Assembly: GCA_022592445.1 (NCBI GenBank)
Contig: JABYQR010000291.1
Span: 1-58,477, forward strand
Direction: 5' to 3'
DNA length: 58,477 bases
From: Cytidiella melzeri
Taxonomy: Eukaryota; Basidiomycota; Agaricomycetes; Polyporales; Irpicaceae
Made by a program: the position numbers and the translations under genes. Under the pieces are notes generated by a model. That model ran no database searches, had not been told where the DNA came from, and saw only the letters and a list, made by a program, of their open reading frames with translations. Shown here one piece after another: positions 1 to 11,144 of this stretch. The first letter of the stretch is position 1. The number at the start of each line of letters is the position of its first letter.

Positions 1-1226
1 GTGTGGCGTCAATTAGCGCCTGCGCTCTTGCCTTGTAAGGCATCCCGCATCACAATATTCATATGCTTCATACGTCGGCCATCATATTTCGAGCACGGGT
101 GCCTGGCTCTTCTCCTCTGTCTTTCCAGCCCCCATGTGTCATGACTGCCCATTGTGCACTTTTGAGAAGACAAAAGGATAGATTTCACTACTCAGACTGT
201 TCCAGAATTCTTGTGAATTTCAGGTGTATGTCTGTCAAAAGAGAATAAAAATATCGTCTGAGTGTTAGTAAGCGCCAGCGCGTACGATGATCTGGTGGTG
301 TCGTGCTCAACGACGTCAGAAAAACGAGCGGGTTGCCCGAGCCTCCGGCGCCTGATGCACGGCAAAGAGCGAAACCGAGACGGCCACACAGTTTCAAACT
401 CAGACGTTTAGGTCGCAAGCGACCTAAATCCTTACGGGAAGTCACTCACTCACGAAGTTGACACTGTCACGTTGTGTGCGGCCTCTGTGCGTCTTCATCT
501 GGCACTCACCCTCCGACACGACGACATCAGCAAAGCTATCAAGCAGCTTTGTGGTCTTTGCAAGCGAGGCGCAAAGGCTGCTCACAACGGTAGTATTAGA
601 CTTACAATGGATCAGGGAAACCGCGGCGGTGCGCAGGTGTGGGCGATTGCTATCAACGAGCCCCGAAGTACAGGAGACAACTCGGACAACGTTCTATCCG
701 ATGATTCTGAGAGCGATAACGTGTAGAGATAATGTAGCGTACGATTTGCAACCTATATCTTTTTTTCTGCAAATTTATTGGTATTTTCTGAGCATATATA
801 CCGTTCGAGGACATTTTCAGGTAAATGTTGGACAACCCGATCAAGCGCCCGACATTTAGCCTCCAAAACATTTTGAGCCACTTTTCAGCGATTTCGTATA
901 GAACCTCTGTGAGGGCATTCCGAGGGCCTGTCTTCATAGCTACAAATTCACCAAAGTTGTGTACGATACGCCGACGTCGCGCGACGTTGGCTAACAGTCA
1001 AGGAAACATAGTGGATGATCTCAGCTGGCTGGGCATGTCCGCCGTCGACGTCGAAAATATCAAACAAGTATATATATAATGACTCATTCTATATGAGCTT
1101 GCTAAGCACAAACGCGTGTAGAAAAGTCTACGCGGCATTTTGTAATGTCTCTAAACGCCTGGACTAATGCGAACGCGCGAGCTTGGGCGCTCAGCTCTCT
1201 CTCGCGAAACTTACTCTGCTTCAACG
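1..1226. other. Left-edge region with no assignable gene
   Basis: I can support no gene here. Short open frames exist (for example about 825-1079 on +, ending ...GMSAVDVENIKQ, which has protein-like composition), but I cannot splice them into a recognisable product. They could be the end of a gene cut by the window edge or non-coding sequence. The last 100-150 bases must hold the CCT6 promoter and 5' leader. A perfect hairpin lies at 407-428 and is listed separately. Confidence 0.4.
407..428. repeat. Perfect 10-bp inverted repeat (hairpin)
   Basis: The arms TTTAGGTCGC and GCGACCTAAA are perfect reverse complements separated by two bases (AA). The 22-base structure lies about 800 bases upstream of CCT6 in otherwise unassigned sequence. 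It could be a dimeric transcription-factor site or chance; nothing around it favours a terminator. Confidence 0.5.
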
Positions 1227-3343
1227 ATGGCATCCAGTGTAGAGCTCATTAATCCCAAGGCTGAGAGCGTGCGCAGGGCCGCAGCCCTTCAGGCGTGTTT
1301 GATGCTCCTTGGGATCCGCAATACTGGCTGATACACGATCTGTAGGTCAATACCACTGGAGCGATGGGCCTGGCAAATGTAGTGAAAGGCAACCTTGGTA
1401 CGTCCAGCACCCATGCTACAGTCTTGTTTCTGTGAACTCTCCTCGACATTCCTAGGTCCTCGAGGCACCTTGAAGATGCTGGTCGACGGTTCCGGACAGA
1501 TAAAAATGACAAAGGACGGCAAAGTGCTTCTGTCAGAGATGCAAATTCAAAACCCTACGGCTGCCATGATCGCTCGTACTGCTGTCGCTCAGGATGATCA
1601 GGTCGGCGATGGGACAACATCTGTAGTGCTGCTTGTCGGAGAATTACTCAAGCAGGCGGATCGCTTTATTTCTGAAGGCGTACATCCCACTGTCATTGGA
1701 GAAGGTTTTGATCTCGCGAAGAAGGAGGCTTTAGCAGTACGCTGTTGTTTTATCAACCATCGCACATTGATTTTGACGCGTCGAGGACAGTTCTTGGACA
1801 ACTTCAAGCGGCCCATGAAAATGGACCGCGCAACCCTGATCAACGTCGCATACACGTCCCTGGCTACCAAAATCCACGCAGCTCTGGCGAAACAATTGGC
1901 TGCAGATGTTGTAGATGCCGTTATGACCATAAGACCCCCTGCACCGTCAGCAGGTAAGCAAGTCAATTTCACAACATCACCCCCAGCTCAAATCGCGCCC
2001 GTAGACGTTAAGGACCAATGGCGTGAACCTATTGATCTCCATATGATTGAAATCATGAAAATGCAGCACCGTACGGCGTCGGAAACCCAACTTGTTCGTG
2101 GCCTTGTCCTTGATCATGGAGCAAGACATCCAGACATGCCGAAGCGCGTCGAGAACGCGTATATCCTGACATTGAACGTTAGTCTTGAGTACGAAAAGAC
2201 GTACGTGTACGGTTGTGTTCCTTATGCAGATTGCTGATGCGTATCACAATTTGTCAGGGAGGTCAACTCGAGTTTCTTCTACTCCTCAGCAGAGCAGCGA
2301 GAAAAGCTGGTCGAGTCAGAACGAAAATTTACCGATGCGAAATGCAAGAAGATCGTCGAGTTTAAAAATCTTATCTGTGACCAGGCCGTCGACTCGACAG
2401 AGAAGAAGAAGAGCTTCGTGATCATCAACCAGAAAGGGATCGACCCGCTGAGTTTGGATATTCTCGCCAAGAACGGAATTTTCGCCCTTCGTCGAGCTAA
2501 GAGGCGTAACATGGAACGGTGAGATACCCTACCTCTGCCGCATATCCTCATTTGCCTGACCAATCGCACAAGCTTACAGCTTGTGTGCGGTGGTACAGCT
2601 CAAAACTCCGTCGATGATCTGACACCGGATGTCTTGGGATGGGCCGGTCTTGTGTACGAGCATACGCTCGGCGAGGAGAAATACACCTTTGTCGAGGATG
2701 TGAAGGAACCTAAAAGCGTGACTCTCCTCATCAAGGGACCAAATCCACACACCATCCAGCGAACGCAAGATGCGCTTCGCGATGGCCTGCGTGCGGTGAA
2801 GAACGCGATAGAAGACGAGGCACTCATTCCCGGTGCAGGCGCCTTCGAAGTCGCATGTGCAGCGCATCTCACAGGGCCGGTAAAGAAAAGTGCCAAGGGC
2901 AGAGTCAAGATGGGTGTCGAAGCCTTTGCCGAAGCGCTCCTGATCATCCCAAAAACTCTTGCAGCCAACGGCGGATTTGACGTTCAGGATGTCGTTGTCC
3001 AATTGCAGGTTAGTCAACTCATCTCCGGCTTTTTTTTTGATCGCACGGATCAACCAACGATAACACTGCGCGGTATGATAGGATGAGCAGGCCGAGGGCA
3101 ACATCGTTGGTGTTGATCTGCAGTCCGGCGAGCCTTTCGATCCGACGGTCGAAGGAATCTGGGACAATTATCGGGTAAAGCGACAGATGCTCCATTCATG
3201 GTAAGTCCGAGTTCTCAGCCTTGGAAGAAAAATCGTATGCTAACTGGCAGCTCTGCAGTTCTGTCATCGCCGTGAACCTGCTTTCTACCGATGAAATTTT
3301 GCGCGCGGGACGGAGCTCGCTGAAACCCGACGGTCAACAATAA
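1227..3343 (+). CDS. CCT6: T-complex protein 1 subunit zeta (CCT6), cytosolic chaperonin subunit
   Basis: One of the eight subunits of the TRiC/CCT ring, which folds actin, tubulin and WD-repeat proteins in an ATP-driven cycle in the cytosol. Nine exons: 1227-1292, 1346-1397, 1456-1736, 1791-1953, 2005-2200, 2258-2518, 2573-3008, 3091-3200, 3259-3343, giving 549 residues (yeast Cct6 is about 546). Visible family marks are the start [25 protein letters not shown], the nucleotide-binding GDGTTS near residue 90, [30 protein letters not shown], and VWDNY-like GIWDNY near the C-terminus. These are diagnostic for the zeta subunit. Intron 1 (1293-1345) must be GC-AG to give the conserved AALQ-VNTTGA junction. 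Intron 4 (1954-2004, 51 bases) has no in-frame stop, so its retention would add 17 residues. It converges with SET9, stop codons 350 bases apart. Confidence 0.96.
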
Positions 3344-3693
3344 ATACGCACTTTCGATGAGCCACATACGCATGAGTATCAGGCTTTTCCTAGAGTAACA
3401 TCTGGCATTCTTTTACCAACCTCCGACCGAATGAAAATGAAAAAAGCAACGATAACGGGTTGGCAATGCTAAAGGTGGTAGGTATATTGCTCGTGCTGAG
3501 TTGAATTCAACATTAGGACCATGGGGAATCTAGGTATCGTACACACAGACTTAACAGACAAGTAGGCTAAACGAGACAGGTTGATAACATCACAGTACTT
3601 GCAGAAAGTCTTTTCAAGGTCGTTTGATATGAGCTAAGCGTTCCGGTATGGTCCTGATAAAATCATGAAGGAATGTAAGTGTAGCAGAGAGAG
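3344..3693. other. Intergenic 3' flank between convergent CCT6 and SET9
   Basis: 350 bases between two stop codons on opposite strands. It should hold both 3' UTRs and polyadenylation sites. I see no ORF, RNA gene or repeat in it. Confidence 0.6.
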
Positions 3694-6600
3694 TTAGAGG
3701 GATTCGCTGTCAGATTGAGCATTCCAACCGGTGCATACAAGCTGGCGGATGGGTGGGGGTGTCATAAGCGGGGATGGACTGTGGCTCAATGCCGTCGGAG
3801 GCCGTTTCATGGGCAATATGTTGGCACCGGCAAGGCGCGAGGATGATCCTGCTTCCGCGGCAACATTGAGAGAGACGATTGTCGCCTTGGCAATAACTGA
3901 GTTCAACCGATCTCGCAGCGTGGACTTCGGTGAGGGCATCAAAACGGTTTTTTTCCACTCGTATCCAGGAGGGCTGTCAGGGTTGCGACGTATGACGGAG
4001 GGAAGAGGAGAAGGGCTGCGGGTTGGAGGACGCCGCGAGGCAGACCCTATGCTGATAAGACGCTCAACCATTTGCTCAGAATCATCTGTATAGGAGTCGG
4101 CAACGACAACATCGGGCGAGCGCTGTCTGTCCCACCCCAAATCACGCAGCGACTCTGGAGCAACTGGCCTTAACCGAGGTGGATCCGGTTCTACCTTGGC
4201 GTAATCCTGGGAGAGTGGAAAATATGGATCAGCATTCAATGCAATGTCAATTGTGGGGGACATACCTCTTCACTTCCAGAGAATTCAACATCAGAAGGAT
4301 AGACGAGATCGCCAAAGGGGAAGTTATCATCAAGCTCAGTGCCTGCTAATGCGATCTTCGCTGCTTCCGGCTTGATGCTAGTGAACCTTTTTACAGCTTC
4401 CGGAGATCGCGGCGCAGCCTCGTCTACACTTTCCACGCCAATGCTCTCTGACATGCGCGACTTCTGAGGAGGAGCCCAACGTCGTTTGGCTAGATTCATC
4501 GGTGACGGTCTGAACGTCAGCCGCGCCATCGAGGCCTTGACGACCAGAGGACGAGAGGAAAGAGGCGATGTGTCAGTGATGGACTGGTCACTATCATCTC
4601 GAGCTGAGGTTTCTGTATCGGAGTCGCTCTCTTGCGGGACAGAGATGGTATGTGCAGGTAGTAGGAGCTCCTCGTGGCGAAAGTTGTCTTCTACGCAAGT
4701 CAACAAGCTTTCCCCGGCAACAGTGGCGGTACGGTTCTTGACGGTGACTTGAAGAGAGAGCTTATCATCGTCCTCACATGCTGCCCATTTTCGGCGTGCA
4801 AATGATATGGGATTCGGTCGTAGCAAAGATCCTCGACCCCTGCCCAAAACGATGCGAGGTGATGTGGTTGGAGAGGTATCAGACTCTTCCTCGTCACTGA
4901 ACGAACGCTTCCTCTTGCCATGTGGGTCATCGTGATGTTCGGAGTCACTCGAACGCCTGCGAACAACGTCCTCTAGGGCCTCCTCCCCAATCTCCGCGCT
5001 CTCTAATGAATCTGAGGAAGGTAAGTCCGTAAGCTCATCGGGTGTGCGCCTGATCCTCTGAAAATCCTCGTCGTCAGACCTGTCACTTCTATTCTCTGCA
5101 TCGTCGTATGTCTCAGCGGTTCGTCGAGTGAGAAAAATCGTCTTCGGACCCTTGCACAGACGCTTGCTTCCGCCAGGAAAATGCCTGCTACGCATAAAGC
5201 GACCATTAGTTTCCGCCTTTTTTCCAAATCGTCCATTCGAGTCACGTGGTTGGGCCGCAACTGCAAGTGATTTTGGAGTGATGACTTTCGCAGGCTGCGG
5301 AGAATCCAGCATCCTATTCTCGTGCGGAATTGGTGTATGATGCCTTGTGACCTCGGGACTCGTTGAAAGAGCGGATAGTGTAGAATCTGAATTCAGCTTG
5401 CGAGGTGATACGCGTGTTTTGTGAGGGGGCTCGCTCTCACGCATCTTCATGCTTGGCACCCGCGTTCGGCCACTCCGTGAGACGGCTGCGCTATCAACAT
5501 TCAACAGCTCCTTGGCAGCGTCCGACATGCCAACTTTATTCTTGGGAGGTCTGCCGCGTGGTCGTCCGGTAGGGCCTTTGTGCTTTTTCGGAGGATGCGA
5601 GATCTCCACCTCACTACCGTCATCCAGAGATGCATATGATCGCTTTCCGGGTATGGAAATAACAGGTATGGCAAGATTGCGGTTGCTAGCAATCGCAAAA
5701 TTACCAAGCTTCTTGGGAAATGTGTCCTCGCGAGTGGGAGCAAGGGCCGGACGATTGCCATCGCCGTTAAGCCGTTCGGGCCACTTGCGCTCGTATATTG
5801 CGAAATGGCGAATGCACCTGGTACATGAATTATTAACCTTTTGCTGTGACATATAGCCGGAAGACAACGTACCTGGGGCACTCCATTACCTGCTCCTTCT
5901 TTGGCCTCCCTCTCTTCCCCGTTCGCCCCAAAGATAATCCCCAGACTACCTCAGAGTTAACAGAAATCACGGGAAGGACATTTCCACATGTCGCACACAA
6001 GGGTAGCGGTTTGCCATCAAGACCTCGAGGAGCGTCCAATATCTTCTTCGCTCTTGAGAGCGTTTGGTCGAAAATAGGCGCAGTTACGCGCGGCCGAAGG
6101 TGACGTGTTTCGGGTTCATCCTTCTCAATATCTCGCACGTCTGAAACTGATGTCGTCGCGCGTCCTTTGCCCTTCCTATCTTTCATCGGGGTAGACACAC
6201 GCGAAATATCCTCCCGACCTTCCTCGCGAGACTTCAGCCTAGATGAGGAACGGACACTCCCAGTAGTGCTGTCCACTGTCAGCGGTGGAGTGACCAATTG
6301 TCTAGCGGCTGACACGGATCTGCTAGCTGATATAGAGCGACCAACCGCACACTGACTCGGTGCTCTGCTGGTAGAGGCGCTAGCGGACACTTCTCTGGCT
6401 TTTTGGGCGCGTGTCGAAATCACGGATTTGAAGGTAACGGATGTAGAGGAGACACTGGAAGTCGCTTTCACCGGAATGGGCGCAACAGGGGAAGAGAAAG
6501 CTTCCCTGGCCTTGCCTTCCGGTCGACCACGCTCCGCTTCGGGTTCAGGTGTCAGTAGCCCGTTGCCATTTGGCAATGCGGCGCTGATGGATGAAGAGGG

Positions 6601-7998
6601 AGGAGGAGAACTCAGGTCCGAAGTGACGTCGCCGTCTTCAACCTGTCTTAGCTTGGCAGCCTCAGGTACCACAGTGTATACACCGCGTCGAGTGCGACGT
6701 TCGTTGAAGTTGACAACTTCATCTGCAGACCTTTCATCCTCGGACTCGCTGGACTGAATACCGTTTCGATCCGCTTCGACATCCGCACCTGAACCAGAGC
6801 CCGTGTCGGAGAGTTCATCTTCCGAAACTTCCGGAGCGTAACCTCCTCGACCTTTCCTCTCACATGTTGCGCACAGACAGTGCTTGTTTCGGCGACCAAC
6901 TGAGTCAAGATGTGTATCAGTGTGTGTGGCCAATTTGAGGATCTGCAGAACTCACAGTAGCCGTCTCCGTAATGAGCCGTCACTTCCTCGCCAACACCGA
7001 TCGTCCTTATGACGCGGAAGGTGATATAGCGTCCTTCTCGAAACAGCTCTGCGTTGTGATCACAGTCATGCTAGGTAGCCACAACCATTCCTCATTAGCT
7101 AAACAGACAGAACTCTATTGCGGTTGCTCACGTTGACAAACCGCGCCGGCCCAAGAAATAGATGGTTCTTCTTCAACTGCTTGGAATGTATCACGCTGAA
7201 ATCACGGCGAATAGCAACGCCATCTGCATGAGCTTCATCTGTCCTTTTGAGTTCCTTGTCCTCCTCTTCAGTTAGGTCGGCCATGGAGCCCTTCAGTTCC
7301 GTAATGACTGTGCCAGGTGCGAGGGGGCGAGTGGCGAGAATGCACAGTTCTGACTTTCCAGTCCTGTGGGCATATCGGGAAGTATGCGAAATTTCGATGG
7401 AGCCACCGGGCAGATAGAGCTCGAAATATCGTGAGGCATGGCTGAAGGGGTAATATTAGAGACCGGCTCCGAGATTCATGCATGAGTCCCACGCACGTAG
7501 CAAAAGCGTTCACTTGCTTCTGGTCGTAGGATGACGACTGGAGGTAATACTTCACAGCGTTGAAGCTTGAATTCCAAGTCTACGTAAGTCGTGTGGGAGA
7601 GATAATACAATATCGTGCGACTTACGACAGTAAATCGTCAACAGCCTGCCTGATGACGTTTATTTGTGAGCCCTTGGTCGCCACCATCTGCAAGGAGTGC
7701 CATGACACGTCGGAGGACGAGAGAATGAGTCAGCATCGCGCCCCCTGCCGAGTGATGTTAGGGGTAAACTCACGCGTCGAACTATCTGAAGCAGCTCCTC
7801 CGCGTTCGTCTTAGGCAGGCGACGACTGGGGTCCATCTTGTGCACAACCAGAGGTACATCACCCGTCCCTAGCTTCTCCACGAGCAGATGACTCAGGAAA
7901 TCATCGTCCCTAGAGAGATCCCGCATGTTCATAATCTTGGTCGGCCGCCATCTCCCCTTGAACGATGACGAACTGGCACTGGCCGCTGTCGGTGCCAT
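3694..7998 (-). CDS. SET9: Set9 / SUV4-20-type histone H4-K20 methyltransferase with long C-terminal tail
   Basis: Methylates lysine 20 of histone H4 in chromatin; in fission yeast this marks DNA damage for the Crb2 checkpoint. Exons (minus order): 7774-7998, 7626-7687, 7497-7565, 7132-7441, 6956-7070, 5873-6899, 4266-5817, 3694-4206; 1290 residues. The N-terminal third matches the family: ATHASRYFELYLPGG, TSRYAHRTGKSELC, ITELKGSMADL, the SET core GPARFVNHDCDHN near residue 220 and EEVTAHYGDGYF near 255, then the post-SET cysteines HCLCATCER. From about residue 275 the chain is mostly low-complexity and charged. It holds a second cysteine set (CATC, then CPRC about 40 residues later) and basic GRP patches (GKRGRPKK, GRPRGRPPK) resembling AT-hooks. 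The start is the only ATG before the conserved N-terminus. The tail is far longer than the catalytic part, and its role is unknown. Confidence 0.93.
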
Positions 7999-8982
7999 TT
8001 GGCACTAGCTGGGGGGCAACGAAGAGGAGAGAAGAGTTGTCCGCGGCGGACAGGAGATGGGAGTGCAGAGCAAGGTGATATAGGATTATGACAGAGTGTT
8101 GAAGGTAGTGGGACGCCAGAGTCTACCGGGAAAGGCGCTGAGCGGTGAAACTCGTCTCGTGGTGATCACAATAATTAGGGACTGAATTACTTGCTGCAAC
8201 CACAGATGCCGTTTTTATATCTCGTCTCGTCTTGCGACTGATCAACAAAAGGCGAGGCAGCGTTGATTGGGACAAAAGGCAGTGGCGGAGAACAAGGAGG
8301 CGGATAGACCAGCGAGCGGTCGTTGTCGTTGACCTTCGCCTCCGCTTAGACGCAGAAAAATATTCTGCGCACGAGTGGTGCTACCGTCGCCTTGTGGCCG
8401 TACGTAACCAGCGGATTGGTGAGGATTGAGGCAGAAAAGGATTGGTGGTCGTCCTGGAGCAACTAAGCAAGGAGGCGTGGGCTCGGATGAGCAGCAAATA
8501 TATTTCGTGTGCCCGTTCAACTAGATGCGTTGTCCACTGATCTAGCACTGGCCTTCGCCACAAGCCAATAACGACAGCAGGGGCCAAGAAGAGCGCGTCC
8601 AGATGGCCATGAAACTGGCAACCATCGCTGTCTGCCTAAGCACTCTCGTTCATCACCGCAGTCGCCACTCATTACACTCGCAGCCGACAAGATCGGCCAC
8701 ATAAAGTACACTGCAACTTCCCCCGTTGAAGGACTTACAGTGCGGCAGTGTGCTGAATCTCGCAATTCATACTGAATCTTTTCGATTGATTTCTGGCATG
8801 CATTGGCGACACAATATGGGGGAATGACATAGTCTCATACAATAGCGTGGAAGGGAAGGTAATAGTAGCCAGTTTTGTCGATGCCCACTCTTGTGTCAGA
8901 TTGCTCCGCCAACGTCCAGTCGAACTCGACCCCAAAGCAGAGGTATGATGATACAGGGGAGCGATAAACACACAAAAAGACC
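7999..8982. other. Intergenic region, SET9 upstream and RPS8 3' flank
   Basis: About 1 kb between the SET9 start codon and the RPS8 stop codon, both on the minus strand. The part nearest 7999 should contain the SET9 promoter and leader, and the part nearest 8982 the RPS8 3' UTR. The short open frames on both strands have no recognisable product. No tRNA-like or repeat structure was seen. Confidence 0.5.
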
Positions 8983-9966
8983 TCATGCTCCGTGTGCGTG
9001 CTTCTGCTTACCGGTCCTGATCTTCCTGAGGTAGAACTGAGTGGGTAATAGTCAGTCACACCGCACATCACAGGTCCGATGTCTTTCTGACCTCTAGCTC
9101 TTTGCCCTCAAGGACGTAACCGTCTGAACGACCAGACTGCCCTGGTCGGCTGCTGATGGCAGCGTACAGACGACCAGCTGCGAATTGCGATTCAAGCAGA
9201 GGATCAATCTTGGCATCTAGCCAGGAAAAGCTTGTCAGGATGACCCGTGATCACGCGTGAACTACTACTACTCACCCTTCTTCTTCTCCTCCACATGGCG
9301 CTGCGCATGGTTTGACAGTTTTTTTTCCTCGGTGGCTTCGGTAGTATCCTTCTTCACACCCTTCTTGGTCACAGGTTGGGCATACTGGACAGATAAGCTC
9401 AGCTGATGACCCACAACCGCGAGATCAAGACACCTACGTGGGCCTCGTACCACTGGCGGAAGGGAGTGGCGTCGATTTGAATAATGGCGCCCTTGACGAG
9501 AGTGTTCGTACGGACGAGCTCGTTGTTGGAAGCGTTGTACACCTATTCAAGAGAGCTCGAGCCAAAATTGTTCAGTTGAGCAACCATGTATACTCACGAC
9601 GGTGAGGATCCTGGTCTTGCGCGTGGTGTTCTCACTCGCCCAGGCGAAGTTGCCACTATCAAGACGCAGAGCACGGTACTTCAGGTTTCCTCCACGCACA
9701 CGAACGGTGTGAACCCTCTTGGGACCAAGCTTCGTGCTGGCGGCCTGACGACCGAGCTCGAACTTTCGCTTCTTGCGGTAGTGAGGGCGCTGAGCACCGG
9801 AGGCCGAACGTTTGTGCCGGGACGAGCGGGAGATACCTGTAAGTCAACGAAAGCGACGACGGCGAGCAGAATTGAGGATTATTTGTAGATGAAATTCGTC
9901 GCAGAAACAGACTAGAGCATTAGCATGGTGTCCACGACGCTCAAGCAACCGGCGGCACGTACCCAT
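8983..9966 (-). CDS. RPS8: 40S ribosomal protein S8 (eS8)
   Basis: Structural protein of the small ribosomal subunit, near the base of the 18S rRNA body. Exons in minus order: 9963-9966, 9598-9836, 9438-9542, 9276-9384, 9092-9216, 8983-9036; 211 residues against about 200-208 in other eukaryotes. Conserved stretches are the start [69 protein letters not shown] and LEGKELEFYLRKI. Exon 1 is only four bases (ATGG), so the second codon is split by a 126-base intron that starts GTACGT. Very short first exons are common in fungal ribosomal protein genes. The promoter lies in the divergent interval shared with the dehydrogenase gene at 11145. Confidence 0.97.
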
Positions 9967-11144
9967 GTCGGAAAGTCTTGAGGCTTGAGGTGGTCTTCGC
10001 GCACTTACTTTCGGTGGATAGGAAGATTACAGTTCCAAAATAAAGTTTAAACTCCACTGAGCTCCGACTCAAAGCCATGCTCTCACACTACATATAGTAA
10101 TGGGCGCCTGATTTAGAGGAGCTTCCACCATTGACAGTGCACTGTCAAATTAACTCGCGACTACAAATCAATATGCTTGCCAAACCTCTAGCAATACTCT
10201 GTCGAGCTCCCCCTGCTCACTGCCATGGATTTGTTTTGTTTGTTGTGCGCTGTGGTCTTACAGTGATTCCAACTCACATTGAGGTAGTCGCAAGGGAAGT
10301 ACATTTCGCTAATTCATTTCTGTATCACATGCGAACGCATGGAGCCTCTAGCAGCTGGCTGTGTGTCTTCAATATGTATCACTCTCATCGGTATGCTTGG
10401 GGTTGACCGTCCGGACGCGGTGTTGTTCAAAGGTCGGCTTCGACACCCTCTACTCTGACTTCAGCTTAGCTCAGGCATATCCTCTCCCGTTCGCTTTGCC
10501 ATTCCCACTATGTCTGCTAATGGGCACCACGCAGATGCCTCATCGGAGGAAGTATTTGCCCGCCGTGGCTCATCTTGTGAGTTTTGGACTGTCCGCTAGC
10601 GTAAATCAGGGCTGATCTGAGTTTCCCAGCATGGGCTACATACATAGTTCGCCCACCTACGATCAGGCTGGACATTAGTAGCTTACTATCATGCCTCTAC
10701 CCACTATCAAGTACCCGGATATAGTGCTGCCTGATGTGGTGTATTTTTCACCTTCAAGAGCATTGCCGCCAGGCGGCCAACGGTCAAGCAGCGTGTTTAG
10801 CATTCTCATGACTAACATATATTCAAATGTGTTCTCAGCAATCTAAAACTGCAGAATGGCTTGTGAAGTTTGTTCATTGTAAAATGAGAGCTCAAGCTTG
10901 TTGTAGGCAGCTTCAGTGTTTCCAGATAATGTAAGCATCTCTTGCGAACAATTATGCAGGGCCATGGCCAGTTTCTGCCCACTAGCGCCTCTGCATCGGT
11001 ATTCGCCCGGGGTTTCGCAGGATATCATATGCCCCGCACTCCCACAACGTTATATATTCCGGCCAATGCTACTCAACGCAACCCCTGACAATTGGCAGAC
11101 TTGCTCCTGACGCTTGAAGATAACGTTAGCTAAACACTCTCATC
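9967..11144. other. Divergent intergenic region between RPS8 and the dehydrogenase gene
   Basis: Contains the RPS8 promoter at the left and the dehydrogenase promoter at the right. No convincing ORF: the frames present are short and lack family signals. A perfect 18-bp palindrome at 10132-10149, about 165 bases upstream of the RPS8 start, is listed separately. Confidence 0.5.
10132..10149. promoter_or_regulatory. Perfect 18-bp palindrome upstream of RPS8
   Basis: TTGACAGTG followed directly by CACTGTCAA. Its location in the RPS8 upstream region and perfect dyad symmetry suit a binding site for a dimeric regulator, but that is inference; I know no fungal factor that uses this exact site. Confidence 0.35.

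Noticed and set aside
2574..3167. 197-codon minus-strand open frame opposite CCT6
   Set aside because: Lies exactly antisense to conserved CCT6 exons 7 and 8 and has no family signal; it is a shadow of GC-rich coding sequence.
4486..5856. Plus-strand frames opposite the SET9 tail
   Set aside because: The minus-strand frame is continuous with the conserved SET domain through in-phase introns; the plus-strand frames are short antisense shadows.
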